DNA of 64,000 nt from Platanthera guangdongensis (taxonomy: Eukaryota; Streptophyta; Magnoliopsida; Asparagales; Orchidaceae). Within the stretch, counting starts at the first letter, position 1, and the number at the start of each line of letters is the position of its first letter. Below the pieces are notes generated by a model, which worked only from the letters and a program-made list of their open reading frames with translations, was not told where the DNA came from and did no database searches. This document shows positions 54,086 through 62,443 of this stretch, in pieces. The position numbers and the translations under genes are program-made. Where the stretch lies: positions 103,439,287 through 103,503,286 of the forward strand of contig CM077159.1 in NCBI GenBank assembly GCA_039583875.1. Reading direction: 5' to 3'.

Positions 54086-55091
54086 TATAATACTACACTG
54101 ATACAACGACTGTTGGGTATTGTTACGCTGATTTGGCCATGGACAAGCTGATGAAATGTAACTCTTTCTAGTTGTGCCAGTTTTTCCACGCATGCACACC
54201 AATCGGAGAGGTCAATATACACGGGTCTCACAAATCCCTCATCAGATCAGTGTGTTGGCCTGGTACTCTCCCTAGAGCACTTACTTTCAAGAGGGCTGTA
54301 AATATGCAGGAGCAGACAAGGAGCAAGGAGTCAAGGAGCACCTCATAGGTGGAAAGACGAAAATTCCTAAGTTTAAATCGACGGTCACCAAGTATTCTCG
54401 CCGATTCGGCGAGAATCGGACTCGCCGATTCGTCAGCAGTAGTTGATTATCGCCGCACTCGAAACTTCTAAGCGAGCACCTCCCTAAGTAAGAATCGACG
54501 AGAATCGTATTCTCGCCGATTCGGCGAGAATCACTAATTCTCGTAGTCGAGAATCACTGGTTGATTCTCACCTTACCTGGCCTAAAGGTCGAACAACAAA
54601 TTCGACGAGAATCTCGCTCGCCGAATCGTCGAAATATTTGACTCGACGAACGGGCATCACTTTTGATTCTCACCGATTTTGACTCGTTTTTCTGGATCTT
54701 CCTGAACCATTCTGCCAGATGTTCACCGGTTTTCGGGATTTTTCTTGTGGGTCCCACAACCAAATTAGTAATCTATAGTATATATACGGGTATTTTGAAC
54801 TAGACACACAGAAAAAGAAGCCCAGCAAACCCTAAAACGCGAAACCGCTCCGCACCGCCGCCGCCACTCGCGTCAGTGGTCGCCGCTGTTGTGGTTTCTT
54901 CCCGCTCCGGCAACAAGCTTAGACTTTAGTCTATCCAATCCTTTGTCTCTCGATTTGTTGAGAAAAACTTCAGAATCGTCGAGACGACCGATCCTCGTGT
55001 GACGTAAGACAGGTGCCTCGAAGAGTCATAAGCCACTCTCCTAGCCGCCGATCCCGAAGCTATCCGCCGCTCGTGTTGCCGCCGCCGGTTC
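54086..55091. other. 1-kb foreign segment flanked by a direct duplication
   Basis: The segment lies between two copies of a roughly 60-70-bp RNase H stretch (54026-54085 and 55092-55160). It contains the near-perfect palindrome TCTCGCCGATTCGGCGAGA at about 54396 and again at about 54511. Further GAGAATC/GATTCTC motifs, a TATA-like TAGTATATATACGGG near 54775 and a GC-rich start-like region follow. It looks like part of an LTR or promoter of a further element. No family was recognised. Confidence 0.5.
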
Positions 55092-55302
55092 GGGGAGATC
55101 CTTCAAAAGCATGAACACCGGTGGCGGACTTCGTCCACGTAAACTCTCCCTTCTTCATACAGTCTATGATAGGCGCCATAATACTACTGAAGTATCGTAT
55201 AAAATGACGATAAAACGTGGCTAACCCATGAAAACTACGCACCTCACGTAGGGTGGTTGGCACGGGCCAGTCCTTAATGACCTGAACCTTGCCCGGATCG
55301 AC
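55092..55302 (-). pseudogene. Inverted RT-RNase H junction remnant (Reina-like)
   Basis: The minus-strand frame reads [20 protein letters not shown] and [20 protein letters not shown], close to the Reina-1 sequence at the end of RT. It overlaps in content with the piece ending at 54085, so this stretch is present twice. Confidence 0.75.
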
Positions 55303-56633
55303 TCAATTTCTGTAGTTGTGGATAGGTTTTCTAAGATGGCTTATTTCATCCCGTGTAGTAGGACGAATGATGCATCTCACGTCGCTAAACTTTATTTTAA
55401 AGAAGCCGTTAGTCACCGTGGAGTGCCAAAGACCATAGTATCGGATAGGGACGTAAAATTCACTAGTTATTTTTGGAAGACTCTTTGGATATTAATGGGA
55501 ACGAAATTATTGTTTTCGTCTGCCTATCATCCCCAAACTGTTGGGCAGACGGAAGTGGTTAATCAGATCTTAGGAAATTTGTTACGATGCCTTGTGAGTG
55601 ATCACAAGAGCACTTGGGATCTTCTCCTTCCCCATGCCCAGTTAGCCTACAATAATTCCAAGAATAGGTCTACGGGTCTGTCTCCGAATGAGATTGTCCA
55701 CGGGTATAAGGCTCCTGTGCCGCTTGACTTGGTGTCGTTGCCCCAACGTACAAGGCAAGTCAGTTTGCACAATCCTTCGCCCAGCACATCCATGATTTAC
55801 ACGCACGTACACGGGCCACCTTGACTACGCAATACGACTCTAATCAAGCGCACGCTAATTTACATAAGAGAGTATCAGACTTCAAAATTGGCGATCTAGT
55901 TTTAGTCCGTTTGGTTCCCGAACGCTCGCCAACTGGCACCGTTAAAAAGATAGCACCAAAGCACGCCGACCCTTTTCGGATTATTAAGAAGTTAGGTGAC
56001 AACGCTTTCGTTTTGGACTTGCCTGCTGATTGGGGTATCTCCCCCATTTTTAATGTTTCGGATTTAGCGATGTTTGTGTCACCAACACAAGAGTTGATTT
56101 CTTTGTCGTTTTCTTCTCCCACTGAAAATTCTCATGGGTTGGGGAGTGGTAGTACAGATGATCTCTCTCTTTCGGTCCCCACAGGTATATCATCGGATGG
56201 TAAGTGGCCTTCTTTCCTGCCTACTGCTAATATGTTCCCCAGGTTTCCACGGACGTTTTCCACTCCAGAGATGATACTTGATGCTGAGCCTGTTACCACT
56301 GCTGATGGCGACACCCACCGCTTTCTCATCCGTTGGCGTGATCGGCCCCCTTCGGATGACTCTTGGGTACTCGAGACGGAGCTGCAGAGTTTGGATGCCG
56401 CTCTCCTTCACCGCTATCGCTTGGACCACGCAACGGAGATGCGTGCATTTGAGCGGGGGAGGATTGATGGTGTGCCCCCTCCTCCACCATTTGAAGACGA
56501 TGTTGACGATGCTGATGATGATCCGGTTGATAAGGCAATACAACTCAAGGATGTGAGGCGGCACGATGATGCTAACGGAAGGCTACGCTACAACCTCATC
56601 CCGTGGCGTGCTACCACCACCGCAACACATTAG
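55303..56633 (+). pseudogene. pol: Reina-like integrase (truncated) and chromodomain
   Basis: The plus-strand frame begins inside the integrase core ([20 protein letters not shown] at 55303-55350), so the zinc region and first catalytic Asp are missing. It then shows IVSDRDVKFTSYFWKTLW, GQTEVVNQILGNLLRCLVSD and NNSKNRSTGLSPNEIVHGYK. A frame change near 55820 leads to a 270-codon frame: VSDFKIGDLVLVRLVPERSP, DNAFVLDLPADWGISPIFNV, a linker, and a chromodomain with HRFLIRWRDRPPSDDSWVLE. It ends at 56633 inside the 3' LTR, like Reina-1. It is fused to inverted RT sequence at its left end. Confidence 0.82.
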
Positions 56634-57531
56634 CCTTATTTATTTCCTTCTTGCACTCTATTTTATATTTGGAATATAAAATTATCCTATGTTTAAGTGA
56701 TAATTTTATATTCATTACATGTTTTATTATTTTTAATTTAGAACATTTTTCATGTTGGTGTGCCTTTAGCCATTCGGATGGATGAGATTACATCTCCATC
56801 ATGAAGGTCTAAGGCTTGTTTGTAACTCCTATATAAGGAGGCTTTGTTATGAGATCATTAGAAAGAATTGAAAACCTAATCTCCTTTCAGAAATTTCGGC
56901 CAAGAGGAGCCTTCTCCTAGTCGCCGCCCCCCCTAGCTTGTGGTGTGAAGCCGCCGCCCCCTTGCTCCCTCCATCCGTTCGGTGTGACTCCGGTGCGGCT
57001 TCCTTCGGTGTGACTCCTTGGAAGAAGGTTGCAAACCATTCGGTGTGACGCCGGTGGATCCGTGGAGAGAGTGATTCTCCCACAGTTATCTTGTGTGAAA
57101 GCTTTCCGGTTGGGTAATCTCTTCCCCCTCCCTTGTGTGATTTCTTCTCTTTAGTTGTGGTGGTTTTCGCGAATCGTTTTCTCCGGATCATTAATTTAAT
57201 CGCTGAAAGTTTTGAATCAAAATCGCCGTTGCAAGGCTTTTTATTTCCGGATCGGGGGATCCTATTTGCCGGAGCGGATCTTGGCCTATAACCTTGGTCT
57301 TGTTCTAAAAAAGGAGTGGCAACATTTGTGTTTTCTTTGGGAATATTCCGACTTAAATTTCCGATCGTTGTTTTCGAGTCGACCATTCCTCCTTTATTGT
57401 TTGTGCTGCGTTTTGTGATGAGGAACTATTGTGGGCGATAAGTGCTGTGTAGGTGCGGTAGATCTACGACGTGTAGAGCGGAGATAGAGCGTTAGATCCG
57501 TGGAGATCTCTGATCCGACATCCCTACATCA
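56465..57531 (+). repeat. 3' LTR of the Reina-like insertion
   Basis: It follows the PPT GAGCGGGGGAGGAT, which is nearly the Reina-1 PPT. It starts TGATGGTGTGCC and ends CCCTACATCA (Reina-1 ends GCCTACATCA). The first 170 bp encode the pol C-terminus. A TATA-like CTATATAAGG is at about 56829-56838. Length 1067 bp. No matching 5' LTR is present. Confidence 0.7.
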
Positions 57532-57536
57532 CTTGC

Positions 57537-57680
57537 AGGCTGCGCATTTATCACGGCTAACACTTCTTCGGCCACCAATCGTATGTTCTCAGCCAATAGA
57601 GGTGTTGCAGGAGCAGCATCCGGTGCACTGACAGCCTCAGAAACTCGACGTTCCGACGGCCCAACACCACTTCTGGTCAC
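57537..57680 (-). pseudogene. gag: Tekay-2 gag, N-terminal piece
   Basis: The ATG at 57680 (MTRSGVGPSERRVSEAVSAP) is followed by an Ala/Pro-rich stretch and a short helix (ENIRLVAEEVLAVINAQPA), then the insertion border. The frame continues at 53176. The ATG lies about 210 nt from the PBS, as expected for a gag start. Confidence 0.75.
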
Positions 57681-57892
57681 CTATAGTGGTACAAAACATC
57701 GTTAAGCGACCAAGTAAAATTGCAAACAGCAATTATAGGAACACGCAGGTTCCTCAAACACGTGTATTTTCATTCCTAAGTGGACATTCATGGGTTCTTT
57801 TACTGTTATAACGATGATGCACACAATGTGCTCACCACCCCTTAAAAAGAATTCGCCCACGAATTCATCTTAAGCCCAACCAAAACCAGTAT
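57681..57892 (-). other. Leader of Tekay-2
   Basis: Short leader between PBS and gag. The hairpins seen in the Tekay-1 leader are not present, and no other structure was evident. Confidence 0.5.
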
Positions 57893-57903
57893 TCTGATAC
57901 CAA
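57893..57903 (-). promoter_or_regulatory. Primer binding site of Tekay-2 (tRNA-iMet type)
   Basis: The minus strand after the 5' LTR reads ATTTGGTATCAGAATACTGG, giving TGGTATCAGAA as the site. Confidence 0.85.
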
Positions 57904-57905
57904 AT

Positions 57906-60193
57906 TGTAACACCCCCTATCCATCATATAGCATATAGCAGTAGGTCCGGTCGGGGCCCGACGCCATATACTACAGACAGACCAGGTGGTTACTCATGGA
58001 AACCATCCAACCAATCATAACGTCCTACACAGAGCATTCTAGCAGAAGCAGTTTATATAAGTTGCAATAAAGAACCTAGCACTAAAGCATGAATGTCCAC
58101 TAATACCAAATAGGAATGTTATACATACACCAGTACAAGCCTTAAGGCCTTACAAAATGGTTCACTTTATATCACATGATTTACAAACCACGGCACGCAG
58201 GCTGGTCATACATGAATAAACACAGTAAACACTTCCAATTAGGCCTTCGAGGGTCGGCTTCGCAAATTGGGCTTTAGCCCGCTATTGACCGCTTGGTCCA
58301 GCAGCACCTGCAAGCAACAAACCAATGTACGGTGGCAAAACAAGGCAACGGTCAGCAATGCTGACCAAATTATAACGATCTCGCCCCCAACTCGTTGTGG
58401 CAATGCTCCTTCCCTGCATTTCATTAGCATAAGCGAACAATATAACAACTCATTGCATCACAGGCGTTGGCACGCAAGGCCACACACCCCGTGCTCTCAG
58501 GGCACATTCTCGGTGATCACAGTCTAAGCCGCTAACTCACCACCATCTCCAGGACGGCAATATCTCGTGAGCAAAATGGTCTTTTAGGCAGATGTTACGA
58601 CACTTAAATGTCATCAACAGCCTATGTCACGACACTTTAGTGTCATCGACAGAAAGACCCGACCTCTATGCCCTCGGCATAAAGCAGGAACGGTTCCCAC
58701 TCAACCCGTTGCTCACTTGCCACGACACTTAAATATCATCGGCACGAGTTAAGTTTCCCGAAGCCCGTGAACCGAACGTACAATGTTATATAACCCAGTT
58801 ATGTACTGGTTGGCTCCTAGGCCCATAAGGTTGCAAGATCACGCATCGCCTAGTTTTCCGGGTGCACCTTTGGGTTAATCCCCTAGGCTCCCTGTTGCAA
58901 TCTACCACGTAGAATACCAGAAAAACCACCAATCGCGCGTAGTCTTCTCCAGCATTTATGCAATGTAACATCACCGATCCAGACCAACATGTCCGGGTAG
59001 GCTTCACACATCATGCCTATGTCCGTTCTCGCTTACAGACTCTAAACAACGGGGACTTCACATATCTACCCGAAGGAATGCCTCCAACTCACCGCAAACT
59101 CGCGAGAGCGGGCTTCCTATTCAAAGAAGGAGAGCTACAAATGCTCAAGAAGAGGATCATTACACTTGCGTTCTTCTTTGGCGCCATGGGAAAGTAAGCG
59201 GATGAAAAGCATCGCACTAGATTTGCCTCCGTGGATCCGGAGTCAGCTCGCGATTTGGAGCTTCGAAGCTCCTCCAATGGCCGGATCTAGCTCCTTCTTC
59301 CTTCCTTGGCTCTCCTCTCTCTCTAAGTTTTAGAAAGATAACCACTCATGAAAAGTGAGGGTTTCTAAGGCCCAATCCCGGGTATATCCCATCAGGAACA
59401 ACCCATAGCCGTTGGATCAACAATTAAAGAAACGAACGGCTTTGATTCGGGACTGAAATGCCCAATCTGGACCGCACACGGCCTGGCACACGCCCGTGTC
59501 CAGTGCTGTGTGCCTCATTCTCCGTCAAAATCGACGCGCCTGGAACAACACACGGGCATCGAACACGCGCGTGTTCGACCTGACACACCCGTGTTCCACC
59601 TGACACGGCCGTGTGGCCGGCTGTGTACCCCCATCGATTTTCCCCGAAAACAACCCGAGCACTGCACGGGTTCTAGGACACGCCCGTGTCCTTGCCCGTG
59701 TCCCCTCAACACGCCTGGGCTCCAGGCCGTGTACACGATCTCGACACTCGACACTTCGTCGAGAGAAGATCGTCGACCTGACGACACGGCCTTGGACACG
59801 CCCGTATCCTAGGCCGTGTGCCTTGTCTCGACACAATGTCGAGAGCAAAATGTCGACTTCCCGGGACGAGTGTCGACACGGGTTGACACGCCCTGTGACA
59901 CGCCCGTGTCGCAGGCCGTGTGCCAAGTCTCGACACTTCGTCGAGCGCAGAGTGTCGACTTCGCGGGCTAAGTGTCGATACGGGTCGACACTCCCTGCGA
60001 CACGCCCGTGTCGCAGGCCGTGTGCCCAGTCTCGACACAATGTCGAGCAAAATGTCGACTTCGCCAGCTGAGTGTCGACACTAGCCTGACACGCCCTGGG
60101 ACACGCCCGTGTCCCAGGCCGTGTGCCTGTAGCCAGAACCCAAAACTGGCCCAAAACGTCCCCCATCGCTCTTTTGAGTTTCGGGGCATTACA
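57906..60193 (-). repeat. 5' LTR of Tekay-2
   Basis: 2288 bp, colinear with 33745-36035, including its palindrome array at about 59470-60130. Frames of up to 213 codons across the array are repetitive and not genes. Confidence 0.92.
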
Positions 60194-60198
60194 TTGGC

Positions 60199-60420
60199 TT
60201 TCTTGTATGCATCATTGTTTTCTGGAGGAGGCACTGCAGTCATGTTGGTAGAAGTGCTGGTAGGAGCTGTAGGTGCTGGAGGTATACCTGTCAAAATAAC
60301 AGAAAAAATATCCTCATCAATAGAGTTCATGTATAGTCTGATTCTTGCCTTCCAGATGGCAAACTTGTTAAGGTTGCACATTGGAGGTCTGATGCTTGCA
60401 TACTCTTTGTTTTGGGCCAT
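60199..60420 (-). pseudogene. gag: Copia gag, N-terminal piece
   Basis: The ATG at 60420 starts MAQNKEYASIRPPMCNLNKF and AIWKARIRLYMNSIDEDIFS, the usual N-terminal gag domain of SIRE-type elements (F-x-x-WK-x-R-x-x-x-Y-M). A short Pro/Thr-rich loop and ENNDAYKKAN precede the Tekay-2 border. The sequence resumes at 33739. The start lies about 120 nt from the PBS. Confidence 0.88.
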
Positions 60421-60537
60421 GTCTGTGAAGAAATAAATCTAATAACAAATAACAAACTAGCAGATCTAACAAGAGGGATCTTTGGGTTCAGGTGTTAGCT
60501 TGTGCAACCACTAAGGTGTGGTATTTTAACCAACCTG

Positions 60538-60549
60538 CCTCTGATACCA
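60538..60549 (-). promoter_or_regulatory. Primer binding site of the SIRE-like copia element
   Basis: The minus strand after the LTR reads CTTTCA, AT, then TGGTATCAGAGG, the complement of the initiator tRNA-Met 3' end. Confidence 0.92.
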
Positions 60550-60551
60550 AT

Positions 60552-62443
60552 TGAAAGTGCAGGTTAGATCTGATATACACTAGAGGGGGGGTGAATAGAG
60601 TATGGTTCTCACTAAAAACTTTTTACAACTTTTGTTGTATTCCTAAGTGAACAGGGAAGCAAATAAAATAGAGTAAGCACAACAACTATCTAAACACAGA
60701 TCAACACAGAGCAATCACAGAACACAGCCAGAAAACAAAAGAAAAGAGCAACCAGACGACACAAGAATTTTATAGTGGTTCCCCAACCTGGGTACATCCA
60801 CTCTTCTACCACCCTGGTAGGAATCCACTCAGGTTTTTGATCAGGTGCCTGACACCAATGAGTTTTTGTTTAGGTGCTCAAAAACCAAACCTCAAGTCTT
60901 TTGGAAGGAGACTTGCAACCAGAATAATTTTGAAGGGATTTAAAACCCTGTAAAGGAATTGGAAAGAAGGGATGGTGTCTTCTCTGTTAACAATCAGAGA
61001 GAAGACTTGTGGATTGATTGTAGTAGATCTTACTCCCCCTGAGATCTTGAATTTGTCAGGAAAGCTGGAGCACTGCTGCAGGGTGATAGGTCTTCAATGA
61101 CCTAGAATGTCTGGACCAGGAATGCTTCAGGAACTTCTTCTGACAGATAAAGTTTGTTGTCCTTTGAAGTTGAACGGAGAATAGAGAGAAGAAGACTCTT
61201 GATTGAATTTGATTGTTCTTCTTCTTCTTCTTGAAAATGTTCTCTGGTCAAGGCTGATTGCAGTCAAGAACTTTTGATTTGAGAATGATTGTTCTTCTCT
61301 GCAACCTCAGAGTGTTTGTCTGATTGTGTATTGCTTGTTGTACTATAATTCTGTTCCTCTATCACTACTTGATCCTTTTCTTTCTTACTGTGTGTCTTTC
61401 TTACTGAGGAACATTCAAACTTTTGAATGTCGAGCAGTAATTGCAGTTGGGTTTGGAAAGAAGCGACAATCAATAATTTCCCTAACTTTCCCAAGGAAAA
61501 ACGACATGTAATCGTCCATAGTCAATGCACGTCCTAACGGTAACATTCCGAGAAGATCTGGCATTAAATGTTCAGGAATCATCGCCAAGAAATGGGACGG
61601 GAAACTTGAAGAAAACCTAGTCTGGATTCGTCGAACGAAGAACACAATTCGTCGAGCTGCACTTGTGTTCATCGAGCTGAACTTGGGTTCGTCGAGCTGA
61701 GCTTGAGAGAGTTCGTCGACCAGACAATCTTCATTCGTCAAACAGATAGTCTTCATTCGTCGACCTGAGAATCAAATTCGTCGAGCTAAGAAAATTTCTG
61801 GACTTAGCCAAAATATTATGCATTTGTTGAAATGCTGTGTCGACAAAAGTTGGTGTCGACAGATTGATCTTGGTGTCGACACAAGCCCTCTGGTGTCGAC
61901 ATAAGCTGGTGTCGACATAAGTTGGTGTCGACTGATATCCTGGTGTCGACACAAATCCTCTAGTGTCGACATAAGCTAGTGTCGACACAAATTCTCTGAG
62001 TCCAGAAATAGTCGAGTAGAGTTTAGCATTCGTCGACCTGAGAGGCTGTGAACTTGAGGTCCCAGTTCGTCGAGCTTATAATCCAATTCGTCGACCAAAG
62101 CTTGAAGCTGGACTTAGAAAAATTTGAAGTTCTCCTGACTTTGGCTTGATGTAGAAACTGAGTCTTCGTCGAACAGAGAACACAGATCGTCGAGCTCATC
62201 ACTAAGAATTGTCTCACGATCATCGAGCGCAGAACTCCTTTCGTCGAGCTGAGTTCGACGAACGTCGAACTCACTTTACTTAGTCTTGAAATCTTGTTAG
62301 ACTGGAGTCTCGGATGGTCTTGTTGATAGTTGGTCCATATAGAGTTGAGCCTAAGGACTTGACCTAGACTCTACGACACAAATTGACCCTGGCTATACAT
62401 GATGGGTCACATCCTAAGTCAGTGAACCAAGCCCAAATCAACA
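60552..62443 (-). repeat. 5' LTR of the SIRE-like copia element
   Basis: 1892 bp, colinear with 4025-5915. Its outer end differs. The 3' LTR starts TGTTGGATCCCTAGTTGATT, whereas this copy reads TGTTGATTTGGGC, lacking 12 bp between two TTG copies. It directly adjoins the 113-bp array. Confidence 0.9.

Larger units (their letters stand above)
53182..57531 (+). mobile_element. Rearranged Reina-like chromovirus insertion in Tekay-2 gag
   Basis: The flanks are CTTAC (53177-53181) and CTTGC (57532-57536), a 5-bp TSD with one difference. Removing the segment rejoins the gag frame (AQPA, then RQTQQPAP). The right end is a chromovirus integrase, chromodomain and 3' LTR in plus orientation. The left part is rearranged: a 526-bp palindrome (53182-53707), inverted RNase H and RT pieces, and a 1-kb foreign stretch. 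No 5' LTR, gag or PBS is recognisable. Both ends read TGATG...CATCA. Confidence 0.65.
33745..60193 (-). mobile_element. Tekay-2: Tekay/Del-like chromovirus carrying two nested insertions
   Basis: LTRs lie at 57906-60193 (5') and 33745-36035 (3'), with termini TGTAACATCC...GGTGTTACA on the minus strand. The TSD TCGGC (33740-33744) / TTGGC (60194-60198) has one mismatch. The PBS is at 57893-57903, and the PPT GAGGGGGAGAGT lies beside the 3' LTR. gag, protease, RT, RNase H, integrase and chromodomain-like tail are in order on the minus strand, with 38782-51405 (Tat-1) inserted in RT and 53182-57531 in gag. It sits in the copia gag near its N-terminus. Confidence 0.92.
4025..62443 (-). mobile_element. 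SIRE/Maximus-like Ty1/copia element, split by three insertions
   Basis: LTRs lie at 4025-5915 (3') and 60552-62443 (5'). An initiator-Met PBS is at 60538-60549 and a PPT at 5916-5930. On the minus strand the order is gag, protease, integrase, RT, RNase H, then an additional ORF after pol, which is the SIRE-type layout. Removing 8000-19777, 20478-28013 and 33745-60193, with one TSD copy each, leaves about 12.7 kb and reconnects the gag and accessory frames. The outer borders show no TSD: the left flank is GGGGT and the right flank GGCGA. Many stops and frameshifts show it is dead. Confidence 0.9.

Noticed and set aside
56847..57386. 179-codon minus-strand ORF at 56847-57386
   Set aside because: It is antisense to the LTR of the Reina-like insertion, has no domain and has a composition set by the LTR.
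59525..60166. 213-codon minus-strand ORF in Tekay-2 5' LTR (and 172 codons at 35362-35880)
   Set aside because: It is a repeat translation of the ACACGCCCGTGT array (RHGRVAGRV type), not conserved in length between the two LTRs.
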